Shown one piece after another: positions 25,351 through 35,700 of a stretch of DNA of 64,000 nucleotides (positions are counted from its first letter, which is position 1; the number at the start of each line of letters is the position of its first letter). Source of the stretch: Candidatus Iainarchaeum sp. (GTDB taxonomy: Archaea; Iainarchaeota; Iainarchaeia; Iainarchaeales; GCA-2688035); NCBI GenBank assembly GCA_017610205.1, contig JAFCCL010000004.1, forward strand, positions 1-64,000, read 5' to 3'. The notes under the pieces were generated by a model, which did not search any database, was not told where the DNA came from, and saw only the letters and a program-made list of their open reading frames with translations. The position numbers and the translations under genes were made by a program.

Positions 25351-25501
25351 AGGAAAAGAAAAGTGTTGAAATTAATAAAAAGCAATTGCTGGTATTGAAA
25401 TGGATTAAAATTAGCTGCTGTGTGCTGTTGTCAAAATGGATTAAAAGTAAAAATTCAATCTCTGTTTGCCTGCAGTCTCTTACTGTAATAAGTCACTTTC
25501 T

Positions 25502-26293
25502 TTATTCCATCCCGGTTGGAACAGACAGGACTTCACGATTATAGCCTCTTTTTTCTGGAAGGGTCTTATAAAGAGCTTGCTTTGTATCAGCTTTAATCTT
25601 TACTTCTTCGCGATTGAAATAATGGTCGGTACTTGAAAGCCATGCAATTCTTTCAAAGCCAAGGCGTCTGCATTGTTTTTCAACTTCTGCAATCCAGCGA
25701 TTGTGCCAGCCTTTATATCTTCTCCTGATTTGTTTAGGAAGTTGATAGTATTCTGTTCTGATTTTTATTGAATGAATGAAAAAGGTAGGTTTTGTTTCTG
25801 TTCCAACAAAACTAATTGTGCCGCCAATATTCCCAAGAGAGTTCGCTTCAACTGTTACAAAGTCTGACGGAAACCCAATCTTTTGAAGACTTTCAAGAGC
25901 CTTGAATTTTTTAAGCTCTGTCTTCGAGGGGTAAGCCATAAACCTTATTGGCAAACCAATCCTTTTTTCAAAACCGAGAATGAAGTCAGCAGGGCGATAT
26001 ATGGAAATAGGCTCAGCCTTATTCTTTAGGGTGTATTCCACCCACCAAAGGCTTTTGTAACCGAGTACTGGCTTAAAGCTCATTTGTACTGGACCATTCT
26101 TTTTATTTTCACCCCATTGAGCTAACCTGCCTTTAAATCCATGCAAGGCTCTCAAGGCAACAGGCATTCTTCTTGTCATAACACGTTGGAATCTTTGAGG
26201 TAATTGTTTAATCATGACTTTTTGTTTTTCTAAAGAGGTTTTTAGTTTTTGATTCCAAAGTCGGGAGGGCTTTGCTTTCCTAGCATTTGCCAT
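25502..26293 (-). CDS. Unrecognised 263-residue protein in the RiPP cassette
   Basis: A basic N-terminal ~60 residues (many Lys, Arg, Gln) leads into a mixed alpha/beta domain. The C-terminal part W-I-A-E-V-E-K-Q-C-R-R-L-G-F-E-R-I-A-W-L-S-S resembles the helix-strand end of GNAT-type folds, but no acetyl-CoA signature is visible. No membrane segments. It lies 46 bases after the precursor gene and before the second radical SAM gene on the same strand, so it may modify or bind the peptide. This context link is inferred. Confidence 0.6.
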   Translation of the reverse strand: MANARKAKPSRLWNQKLKTSLEKQKVMIKQLPQRFQRVMTRRMPVALRALHGFKGRLAQWGENKKNGPVQMSFKPVLGYKSLWWVEYTLKNKAEPISIYRPADFILGFEKRIGLPIRFMAYPSKTELKKFKALESLQKIGFPSDFVTVEANSLGNIGGTISFVGTETKPTFFIHSIKIRTEYYQLPKQIRRRYKGWHNRWIAEVEKQCRRLGFERIAWLSSTDHYFNREEVKIKADTKQALYKTLPEKRGYNREVLSVPTGME

Positions 26294-26339
26294 ATCTTAA
26301 TTAGCTGCAAGAAAATTAATAAAATGTTCCAACTGGACA

Positions 26340-26561
26340 CTAATAGCTGCCGTGGGAACTGTGTTCATATACTGGCTTGGCAGACATGTGAGCGTGAGTA
26401 TGCAGGGTTTCAGCAGAAGCGCTTTTGATTTTTACAGTGGCAAGAGCTGCACCAACCATTATTGCTCCAAGAGTAAGCACTGTTTGCTTTGTTATTCTAC
26501 CATTTTCCTCACTGATATAGGAGGAAATTGTTTTCTTTATTTCAGGAATTTTGCTGACCAT
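26340..26561 (-). CDS. Candidate His-Xaa-Ser RiPP precursor (HxsA-like)
   Basis: A 73-residue small protein: a charged leader (M-V-S-K-I-P-E-I-K-K, 1-26), a membrane or signal-like helix (T-V-L-T-L-G-A-I-M-V-G-A-A-L-A-T-V, 27-43) and a His/Ser-rich tail. The tail carries His54, His56, His58, His67 and His70 and three H-x-S triplets: H58-M-S, H67-S-S, H70-G-S. It follows the HxsB-like radical SAM gene by 31 bases on the same strand. HxsA precursors of bacteria end in H-x-S repeats modified by HxsB/HxsC. I chose ATG 26561; the longer open frame overlaps hxsB and is antisense-like. Confidence 0.72.
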   Translation of the reverse strand: MVSKIPEIKKTISSYISEENGRITKQTVLTLGAIMVGAALATVKIKSASAETLHTHAHMSAKPVYEHSSHGSY

Positions 26562-26592
26562 AAATTCGTATAGTAATAGCAAGTCCTTGTTT

Positions 26593-27981
26593 TTAATTGT
26601 TTTCTTCAAGCCATTTGAGCAGGATTTCTCTGTCTTTTCCAAAAAGCTTTTCAAGAATGAGCGAAAACTGGGCCTTTTTTGTTTTGCACTCCTGGTCAAG
26701 TGCAAGCATTGGCACAAGGCTTCCCTGAGTACAATAGGTGAGAACAGGGCAAAACCTGCAAAACCCAGTGAATTTGCATTCATTGCAGGCAAATCCAAGA
26801 GAGGAAGAAAGTGAAACAATGTTTAGGGCTTCTTTGGAAGTAAACACCTGCTTGTAGGATTGTTCAACAGTGCCTATTTTGAACAAGGATACTGCCTTTG
26901 CCTCGTCACAGGTAAAAATATCACCGTTTGGCTGGTAACTGCACTGCATTAGTGCTGCACCACACGGCTTTGAAAAGCAGGTGTGATAGTTTGGTTCAAC
27001 CCTGTTCATTTTGCCAAGATTCAAAACAGTAAACTGTTCACTTATTGGCTTTCCTTCCCTGGTTTTTTTAATGCAGTAATCAAGTGTTTTGCTCCAAAAA
27101 TCAATATATTCACTTCCCGAATAGCCAATCTTTTCCCAGTTCTTTCCGGCAAGGCCTATTTTTCTCAAAGGAACAGGGGTAATGTCTGAAAAGCCAAGTT
27201 CAAGGTAGGTGTCAACAATTTCTTCTGAAAAAGGAAGGCTGTTTTTTGTTACAGTACACAAAGCACCCAATCTTTTGAAGCCATAATCCTGCTTTAAGCA
27301 ATTAATCCACTGAACAACTTTGTCAAAACTGCTCCCCTTAGACCACGGCCTGTTTTTGTCGTGCAATTTCTTTGGACCGTCAATTGAAGTGCAGACATCA
27401 AAAATTTGGTTTTTTTGAAGAAATGAAGCAATTGTTTCATCCATCAGGGTTAAATTTGATACAACGCGCCAGTGGACTTTCTTTCCTTTCTTGGTTTTTG
27501 CATAATTGACAATTGATTCTATTATTGGAAAGTTTGCAAGAGGTTCTCCTCCCTGAAATTCAATTGTAATTTCTTTTCTCGGGCTTTGCCAGGCAAAATC
27601 AATAATTTTTTTTGCGGTTTCTTCACCCATATCAAAGCCAGTTGAATCCAAACCAGAACTGTTTGCATAACAGTAAAGGCAGTTTTGATTGCACCTCATT
27701 GTAGGGTTAACAATGTGCAACGAAACCCCTTCGCAGACATGGCTATATCTTATTTTGTAATCATCCACTGCCAACTGCCTGTTTTGTTCGGTGATAATGA
27801 TATGGCTTTGTTCAAGTTTTTTAAAAAGTGCCCTGTCAAACTTTTGCTTTTGAAAGGCAGCAAATTCATTTTTGTTAAGGCGGGCAATTCTTCCAAGAGA
27901 AGTGATAAGCAAAACCCGCCCGTCATTTAATCGGTGAACAAAATATTTGTTGAATTCAAATTTTGGCAAGGCTTCAGGCAT
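26593..27981 (-). CDS. HxsB-like radical SAM/SPASM maturase
   Basis: A 462-residue enzyme. The first ~90 residues form a small domain beginning F-E-F-N-K-Y-F-V-H-R-L-N-D-G-R-V-L-L, like the N-terminus of HxsB proteins. The radical SAM motif is C-N-Q-N-C-L-Y-C (97-104), with G-G-E-P at 144-147. The C-terminal SPASM region has many cysteines (C-F-S-K-P-C-G-A, F-T-C-D-E-A, C-N-E-C-K-F-T-G-F-C-R-F-C-P). Such enzymes install thioether or C-C crosslinks in peptides. ATG 27981 overlaps the stop of the HxsD-like gene (ATGCCTGA). The next gene is the precursor. Confidence 0.82.
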   Translation of the reverse strand: MPEALPKFEFNKYFVHRLNDGRVLLITSLGRIARLNKNEFAAFQKQKFDRALFKKLEQSHIIITEQNRQLAVDDYKIRYSHVCEGVSLHIVNPTMRCNQNCLYCYANSSGLDSTGFDMGEETAKKIIDFAWQSPRKEITIEFQGGEPLANFPIIESIVNYAKTKKGKKVHWRVVSNLTLMDETIASFLQKNQIFDVCTSIDGPKKLHDKNRPWSKGSSFDKVVQWINCLKQDYGFKRLGALCTVTKNSLPFSEEIVDTYLELGFSDITPVPLRKIGLAGKNWEKIGYSGSEYIDFWSKTLDYCIKKTREGKPISEQFTVLNLGKMNRVEPNYHTCFSKPCGAALMQCSYQPNGDIFTCDEAKAVSLFKIGTVEQSYKQVFTSKEALNIVSLSSSLGFACNECKFTGFCRFCPVLTYCTQGSLVPMLALDQECKTKKAQFSLILEKLFGKDREILLKWLEENN

Positions 27982-28225
27982 GCTCTCCAAGCTCCCTTTT
28001 TAGGCCAAGGGCAAAATTGCAAAAATGCAGTGCCATGGGTTCTGCCTCTTTGTCCTCTTTTGGAGCAAGGCTTACAATTACCCGGCCTTGGACTTCACGA
28101 ACAGATACTTCTGCAATATTGTTAAATTTTGATGCAGCCTGCTGAACCAGGTGTAGCGGATAAAAAAATCTGTTCAGGTCAATTGTTGCCAAATTCTTTT
28201 CTGAATCAAAAGTTATCTGATACAT
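27974..28225 (-). CDS. HxsD-like protein, copy 1
   Basis: An 83-residue protein resembling HxsD of the His-Xaa-Ser system: a strand pair with D-L-N-R-F-F-Y-P-L-H-L-V-Q-Q-A-A-S-K-F, then V-S-V-R-E-V-Q-G-R-V-I-V-S-L-A-P-K, then a helix. HxsD is thought to guide the precursor to its maturases. ATG 28225 follows GTGAT by 5 bases. It overlaps hxsB by 8 bases, so translation is coupled. Diverged from the neighbouring copy; the assignment rests on shared pattern and position. Confidence 0.62.
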   Translation of the reverse strand: MYQITFDSEKNLATIDLNRFFYPLHLVQQAASKFNNIAEVSVREVQGRVIVSLAPKEDKEAEPMALHFCNFALGLKRELGEHA

Positions 28226-28300
28226 TTTCAATCACTTTGTTGAATTTCCAAATTTTTTACTTTATCAATTTTTATCTGATACATTTTCAATCACTTTGCA
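28212..28300 (-). repeat. Duplicated hxsD junction
   Basis: A stretch of about 24 bases (plus strand ATCTGATACATTTTCAATCA plus CTTT) occurs at about 28214-28238 and again at about 28277-28300. On the minus strand each copy contains a stop (TGA), a GTGAT ribosome site and an ATG. The first copy ends hxsD-2; the second starts hxsD-1. The 18-codon stretch between them reads M-Y-Q-I-K-I-D-K-V-K-N-L-E-I, a diverged echo of the hxsD-1 N-terminus. Confidence 0.8.
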
Positions 28301-28613
28301 CATGCCCTGCAAACGCGTCTTTTATCAGTTCTGCCCTGAGTTTTTCTGTTTTTTTGCTTTCAGCAGTATTTACTGCGTAATTGAGAAGCTGGTCGTTAAA
28401 ATTTCTTGCAATTGTTTCAAGCTTTTGCCCTGCTCTTGGCCTTAGTGAAACAACAATTTCTGTTTGGGGATCACCGTCAACAACAACAAAGGCCTGATCT
28501 ATCATAAGGTAAGAAGCTGAAAAAATCACGTTTAAGGAATAGACCTTTGGATTAACGGAAACAAGAACAATGTTTTGGCTTTTGTCCAATTCAAAATTAT
28601 CAATCGTAGTCAT
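28287..28613 (-). CDS. HxsD-like protein, copy 2
   Basis: A 108-residue protein with the HxsD pattern clearer than in copy 1: V-N-P-K-V-Y-S-L-N-V-I-F-S-A-S-Y, then Q-A-F-V-V-V-D-G-D-P-Q-T-E-I-V-V-S-L-R-P-R, then F-N-D-Q-L-L-N-Y-A-V and a final helix. Full length for the family. It starts at ATG 28613 with AGGAGT just upstream and probably begins the RiPP operon (hxsD-2, hxsD-1, hxsB, precursor, 263-aa protein, radical SAM). Confidence 0.75.
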   Translation of the reverse strand: MTTIDNFELDKSQNIVLVSVNPKVYSLNVIFSASYLMIDQAFVVVDGDPQTEIVVSLRPRAGQKLETIARNFNDQLLNYAVNTAESKKTEKLRAELIKDAFAGHVQSD

Positions 28614-28658
28614 TGAAAACTCCTAAAAAAAAGAGGCGAAGAAGTCTATTTAAACAAA

Positions 28659-28722
28659 TCTAAAAAAAACAAAAACAGGGCGGTAAAAAAATCTAAAAAA
28701 ACAAAAACAGGGCGGTAAAAAA
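28659..28722. repeat. Duplicated 3' end of the prepilin peptidase gene
   Basis: TCTAAAAAAAACAAAAACAGGGCGG-type sequence of 31-33 bases occurs twice in tandem (28659-28691 and 28692-28722). The second copy is the last nine codons plus stop of the prepilin peptidase; the first lies just past the stop. Confidence 0.85.
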
Positions 28723-29745
28723 TGACAAAATTGTCCCTGCAAAAATTATCGGGGCAAAAGGAAGGGTTTCCTGCACAAGCACAAAATCAAAACTTGGCTT
28801 TTTTTCTTTAACTGCCTTTTTCAAAAGAGCAATGTCTTTTTTGTCAAGTCCCTTGGGACCTGATTCAATAAACGGCTTTTCTTTTATTTCACCAAATATG
28901 TTTACAAAAGACGGAAACAGTGGCTTTTTTTTAAAAAGTTTTCCGGATCTTAAGACAACTGTTTCAAGCAAAACCATTCCAGGCTTTAGCTTGCTTATAT
29001 ACACCGGTTTTCCAAAACAGGTAATGCCAAGCCTTAGCACAAAAAACAGGAGTATGAGAACAAAGAAAAGGAACAATAAGAAAAATGAGATAAATTCAAT
29101 TGTTAAAATTTCCGGTGCTTTGAGAAAAAGAAAAAGCAGGGCAATTGCGGAAAAAAAGTAAATTGATTTTTTTGGCAAAAGAAATTCAACGCACGAAACC
29201 AGTACAAACAGCAGAATTGCAAGCGTAAAAAAATCCAGACGAATTGGAAGAAGCGGAAGGAAAATGGAAAGAATCCAGTAAAATGAAAAAAGAAAAATTG
29301 CAACTGACAGAACAAGAGCTGGTTTGAACGTCTGCTTTAAGGCATCAATTTTTTGGCTGGAAGTAGTTTTGAATAAAACAAGACCTATCAATAACAGGAA
29401 GGCAGGTACAAAAGAATTTACTAAAATTGTAAAAGCCGGAAAAAGCGAGGCTGTGGAAAAAAACGGAAGTGGAAAAAGCAATGCAAATGCAAGAAACAGC
29501 TTTGAGTCACCAGCACTCCAAAGCCCTGAAAGCCATAAAAGAAAACCCAGTAAAAATGCAAGAATGCCGTTTAGAAAAAATTCCGAAAAAGAAAACCCGT
29601 TCAAAAAGTTGAGAAAAAAAGCAGCAGCCATTGCAGGAAAGACAATGTTGTTTTTTATTATTCCTTTTTTTAAGTCAGTGTACGAAACAATAAAGCCAAC
29701 AAGGCAAATGCACAAAATATTCAGCGAAACAAACACTGCCTGCAT
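28693..29745 (-). CDS. Archaeal prepilin/preflagellin peptidase (A24 family)
   Basis: A 350-residue polytopic membrane aspartyl protease that removes the leader of type IV pilin-like proteins. Catalytic Asp24 lies in S-Y-T-D-L-K-K-G, and Asp80 in W-S-A-G-D-S-K-L (the GxGD position). About eight helices are followed by a C-terminal cytoplasmic piece and a last helix. It is larger than FlaK (~230 residues), resembling longer archaeal members. ATG 29745 is preferred over a TTG four codons upstream. It lies directly downstream of the giant surface protein gene (25 bases). Confidence 0.85.
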   Translation of the reverse strand: MQAVFVSLNILCICLVGFIVSYTDLKKGIIKNNIVFPAMAAAFFLNFLNGFSFSEFFLNGILAFLLGFLLWLSGLWSAGDSKLFLAFALLFPLPFFSTASLFPAFTILVNSFVPAFLLLIGLVLFKTTSSQKIDALKQTFKPALVLSVAIFLFSFYWILSIFLPLLPIRLDFFTLAILLFVLVSCVEFLLPKKSIYFFSAIALLFLFLKAPEILTIEFISFFLLFLFFVLILLFFVLRLGITCFGKPVYISKLKPGMVLLETVVLRSGKLFKKKPLFPSFVNIFGEIKEKPFIESGPKGLDKKDIALLKKAVKEKKPSFDFVLVQETLPFAPIIFAGTILSFFTALFLFF

Positions 29746-29770
29746 TAAAAAAACCAATTTAACTGCCTAC

Positions 29771-32700
29771 TTAGGAAATATTACAACTTGCTTCAGGCCA
29801 ATCAGGAATTGTTGACTTTACAGTGTCAAGCTCTGAAATTACCTTCTGCGGGTTCCACCAGAAATAATATCCTTTATTATCTGACGAAACACAGACATAC
29901 TCGTCTGTTATTAGGTTTAGCACATTCTCCAGTGTTACAGCTCTTGTTCTGCTATCAGTATAAGTTAGTGAAAGAGGGGTGTTTGTGGTTTCTGTACGCC
30001 CATTAGGTGAATAAAAATAGCTGTTGTTCTGGCAGGATTTTCGCAGATTAAGTTCATAACTTTCAGGAACATAGAATACTGTTTCAAAGTAAAGCTGTTC
30101 TTCCTGAACAGGGCCATAAACAAAGCCGTAAGAACCAGGAACGGAAGCAGCACATGTTCCGTCAACAACAGAGCTGTCCAAAATCCTGTTTGCAAGATTG
30201 CTGCCATAGTAGTCAACGCAGGTACCATCTGGCTTCATTGTAGAGCCGGTTCCTGTCCAAGAGTTCATAAAGGTTGTACTTGAAAGCAGTATATTTCCAG
30301 ACACATCCCTAAGCCAATAGTAGGCTTCAACTTTTCCCTGGTCAGGAGCCATTTGCAAAAGAACAGGTGTTGCGGTTGACGGTGCAAAAACAATCCTTGT
30401 TTGATTTTGCAAAACATTTAGAAGCAATCCTGCATCAGTGTTGTTTACAGCACCAAAATCTGAGAGTACTGCAGTGTCAATACTCTTTCTTCCGCTTGAA
30501 GAATCTGTTTCAAAAGACGCGCCAAGCGGAGACTTTATAACTGCCAAAGGCTGGTTTTCATTATTAAACTCAATGCCGTAATCGTCCCTGGCGCCACCTT
30601 CATATATGCCAATTTCGCCGTTAAAAGGAAGGTGATAGAACGGATTCTGTGTTATTGGATCTGAATTTTTAATAATCTCAACTTTTATGTTGGCAAGCAA
30701 ATCAGTGTTTACATCGGCGTTGAAGAAATTAAACTGGTCATTGTCAAAGAGCAAGCCCATGTAAATCTCATGCATGCCTGCGTCAACAAGCCCTGTATCT
30801 TGACCTCCGTTAGAACTTGCATTGGTTGTGTCAAATTCAAACCTGCCTGTGTTGTCAACAAGGTATTTTTTCCAAGGGTGCTCTATATGATTTAAAACAT
30901 CTGCTGAAAATAACTGGTCAGAGTAGTAATCAACAAAATCATGCCTGAAGTCATCTGTATAAGCATCCTCTATAAGATATGCATTAAACTCCTGCATCTG
31001 ACGCAGAGTAGGAAGATTCTCAGTAAGGTCGTCTTCGGCAAGCTCCCTCATTTTTTCAAGCCTTTTAATTAAAGAAATTGTAAATTGTGTCGGGTCACAA
31101 TAAATAAAATCAGGATTGGTGGAATCACAACTGTCAAAATTTATTGAATCCCAATCCCAGTTAAGCAAAATGCGCGGTTCTGCGCCTGGACCAGTACTGC
31201 CTCTTAGGCCATCCTTGCCAACACATTGGTCTTGGCTTTGACCAATAAGCCTTATGTGAAATCTCTCTGTTCCATGCTGGCTTTCCTGTTCAGGTGTGCT
31301 TACAGACACAACAATATTAGCCCCTGTACTATAAGGATCTTCTGAAATTGTTGTACCGGTATCGGAAAATGTTACTGTTGCAAATTGTGAATCTTCGCTT
31401 AGAACATATCTTACATCCTGATAATCTCCAATTCCTACCAAGTCCTGATTTGGCGGCAATTCATTTGTAAGAAATGGTTCACCTGAACGAATAGTTGTTG
31501 TAGTAGTGTCAAGTAAAATTTCATTTTCTTTCATTAAAATGTAATCCAGCATTATCTTGTCTATTTTTACAGTTGTATTGCTGTTGTTCTCAAAAGCAAT
31601 TACTTCAGCCTGCGGCAAAAGGTCAAGTCCTGCAGTCCATGTCCAAAACTTGTCGTCTACGCCAACTTCGTCAGGTCCTATATCAAAAAATGACGCATTG
31701 CTCCAACTTCCATCGGAATAAATGTAATATTTCACATAAGGCGGTTCAACTGTATTTCCCTGCCTATCCATTTCAAATTCATTAGTATCGCTGTTTGAAG
31801 TAAATGTTATTGCAGTTACCCTTTTTGGGTTGTCTGGCTTGAGTTCGGAGTAAATATTTTCAAGGCTTTCTCCTGAAAATATTTTAGAACTTCCTTCAAC
31901 CGAAATTGCCAAAATGTCTCCGTCATCAAGTTCAAGTGGGTTACTTGAACTTCGATTAACAGGCGTTGTCTGCGTATTTGTTACAAGAAGTCCCCGTTTA
32001 AAAACTTGGTAGGTTAAAGTTATGTCACCCTCTGCATCTGCACCTTCACTAATTACATCGGCAACACCTGTACTGTCTTCAACTTCAATTAAGGCATATT
32101 CTTCACCCATTAATATATTGTTCCTTATTGTGAAATCAATCCAGCCTTTGTGGTCTTTATCTGTGCTTATATAACTCCATTTTGCAGAAGTGACTTTGGT
32201 AAGTAATTCAGGATCTCCCTTTGACTCCAAGGCAATTGTGTTTGCTATATGGCCAATTGAATAAGGCATTGAAACAGCACTTGAACGATAGCCATCAACT
32301 GCACAGCCTGCAAGTGTGCTGTCAGGACCGTCAAGGTTTAAATTGCAAATATTGTGCTGACCCTGCCATATTGCGTTAATTGTTACGTCTTCCAAAAACT
32401 TAGTGCCCTGCAAATAATATGTTTCTGTGTCAACCCAGCCAACGTTGTCAATTGCAGGGAAGGAAAGCCTTCGGTCGGCAATTGTGCTTCCTTCAACATA
32501 AACTTTGTGCCAGCCATCTCCAAAAGCTTTATCCGAAGCAAGTGCTATTTGGTATGTTTCCTCCTTATCTCCCGCGGATGTTACAATAATTTTTTCAATT
32601 TCTGGCTCTTTGGCTTCGGCTGAAGCAGTGTATGGCAATTCAGAGGTCACATTTGTCCAGGAGTCCCTGCTTGTTTGTGCCCAAACCCTGTGCCTGTTGC

Positions 32701-35700
32701 CGCCATTGTGTTCTTCATCAGTCATTAAAAAATCAATCCAGTTTATGAAAACATATCCTCCACTGTCAACAATGTTGATAAAGAGATTTCCTCCTTCATC
32801 AAAATCGGCTTGGTTGGTAAAAAGGTTTGTTTGCGAATCAAAGTCAACTTTTTGCTTTAGCTTTTCAACCCCTGGCTGTGTGAGAGGAGTATAAATCAGC
32901 GAAAAAAGCTCTTCAACTGCACTATAATCATGCACCTTGTCAACCATTGGCAGCATCAAGTCCTCAAAATAAGTATAGTCCTTGTTTCTTATCAGCCCAT
33001 CTGACGGTCCGGCTTTAAGGTCAAAACTTGACTTCATTGCAGAATCGTCGCTAGGATATTCTGGGTCAGCAAGCCTGAATTTGCTGTTTGGGTCAGTAAC
33101 ATAAACTCTTGCAACTGCAAGCGGACCTGAAAATCCTGCGGCCGAATCATCAGATGCAAGCTTTGCCATTAACCCAATGCCATATTCACCCATGTAAATT
33201 GGATAAGGCGAATTTTCCACTGTTTCAGCATAAACAGTTATTGTTTCAGAGTAGCTTGGATTTAAATCAAATGGTTCGGAAGAATCAATTCCGTTTTCTG
33301 TCCTTAGTTCAGAGTTAAGCTGAATTACAACTGTTGAATCACAGCCATTTGTTATTGCAAAGGTGTCTGTTTGAGGGGTTGCTCCCAGAGCAGGCTTTTC
33401 AAAGCGAATGCTTACATCGCTTGAAGAATTTTTTTCAATTGAAATGCATTCAAGGTTTGGGTTTGGAATTGGAGGACTTGTGCCAACCTCTATTTCACTT
33501 TCAAAAGTTTTATAGCCTGCTTTTCTTACAGTAATCGTTACACTTGAAAGACCGGCCAGTTGCTCAATTCCACTTATCATGAATTCTCCAGCACTTCCAG
33601 TAATTGTAGTTAATGTACCAGTAGCTACTTCAAGGAACACTGTTGCCCCTTCTATTGGAGCAGCTTCCTGAAGAACTGAATCCATAACTTTTCCGTAAAG
33701 AGTTTGGCTTCCAATATTTGGATTCAGTTTGTCAGGAGTATGAGTAACTTTAAGCTCTAAATTGCTTTCAATTGCAAAGCCTATTTTCTTATAGGAAGGA
33801 CCGTCTTCTGTATCCAAAGTGAATTGCAGTCCTGTTGAAACTGTTTCCAAAACAGAATAGATTTGAACCTCTCCTGAAATTTCAGTATCTTTTTGGAAAG
33901 AAAATTGTTCAGTCAAAGCTTTTGGCCCGTGGTCAAATGGTTCTGATGATACAAACGAAACTGAAGTTGGAACAGGAGCAGTGTTTTCCGCAAATATTGT
34001 TGCATTGAAAAAATCACGGTTACTGCAATTGTAAATTCTGTATGAAAGAGTATATGCTTCATTCATTGAAAGCTGGTTTATTGCACCCAGAGCAGTGTCA
34101 ATTACTTCTATTGAACCGTCAGGCTTGGTGAGATTAAAAGCCCAGGCAAATTCTTCATCTTCACACAAGGCTGCATCAACAAGGAAAATTTTAACCTTGT
34201 TGGCAGTAACAGTTGTTTCTTCCCCTGATGTTGCCTTGGCAATGTAATGCAGTTTAAGTTCTTCTCCATCTTCAAGACCTGGTTCAACATTAAACTTTAC
34301 AACAAAGGGAACAACCTGTATTCCCTCCAAATCAGGATAATACAAATTTACCTGCTTTGCACTGGTGTCAACAGACGGCTGCATGCCATCAGGGCATTCA
34401 AGCGGATCAATAAAAGGGTCTTGAGCGGAATTATTCCAACAGCTTGACATCGGAGCTGCGGTAAAAAGCGGGCCTGTTACTCCCATTATTTTAATTTTGT
34501 ACCCATTTGGCAAAGGAAGATTTAATTCAGAGTCCAATCCAGCTCTTACATGCTGTACAATATCAGTGTAGGAAATATCTTCGGTAAAAAGAAGTTCAAA
34601 CCTTGCATAGTATGAAAGTGTTCCAAGTTTATCTGATTGAACCCAAGCTGTTTTGATTTCAGCATCTGAATCTTCATAAAGGCCTTCAAATATTGTGTCA
34701 ATTTTTCCAATTTCTGGCGAAATGCTTATTTCAGGCATCAGGCCTATTGAAACATCGGCTGTAACACCGTCCATTATATCAATTGTTGAAACAGACCACT
34801 CTGAAACAAAATTTGCTGCGGTTGCCATTACCAAAATTTCTCTGTCAGCAGGAATTGGATTTGATTCACATTTTCCATCAACATCAGTTTGACAACTTGC
34901 AATAACTATCATTGAACCATTTGCGTCAACAAAGTTAACAGTTGCGCCGGAAACAGGTGTTTGTAAGGAAGACTCCTGATTAAATACAAGAACTTCTACA
35001 GCGCCCTCACCAAGAACAAGAATAAGTTCCAAAAGCGCGCTTTCGCCTGCAACAACAGTTATTTGGCCAGACACCCCAGTAGGATTAAATGTTGCTCTTG
35101 CAAAATATGTTCCAGGCGCAAGATTTGTAAAAGTATAACTTCCATTTTCCAATGTTTGGCCAGGAGGAGTGTTAAGAGGAATTTCAGGATAGGTTACATC
35201 GTAAAGGGTTGCTTCAGCATCTTGAACAGGCTCAAGGGCTTCGTTTAAAACAGTAAGGGTTATTTTAGCACTTGTTGGATTTGGCTGCTCCAGTGTTGAA
35301 CGTGCCATTGGAACATTTATTGGCTCTGTATCTGAAAGCTCTTTAAGAGGAATGTTTGACTCGATTTTTGTTACAAAATCAGAGTGGGTTAACACAACCA
35401 GATAGGATGAATCAGGGTTTGAAAGATTTTTTTCAACTATTCCAAGGCTGGTGCTTGCAGTGCTATCAATCAAAACATTATTTTCATAAATAAAAGCCTG
35501 TGCATTTGAAACAGGGTTTGAAGTGCCTTGTTCTATAAGCTTTAAGTAAATTTTTTTCATATCTACCTGGTCTGCATTTGGCAAAGTAATTGTTATAGTA
35601 GTTGTTTCACCAACACTAACCAGAATTCCTGACTTTTGACCTGTTCTTCCATCAGGCGAACTTGCAGAAACCGTGTAATTTCCTGGAGCAAGATCTGACA

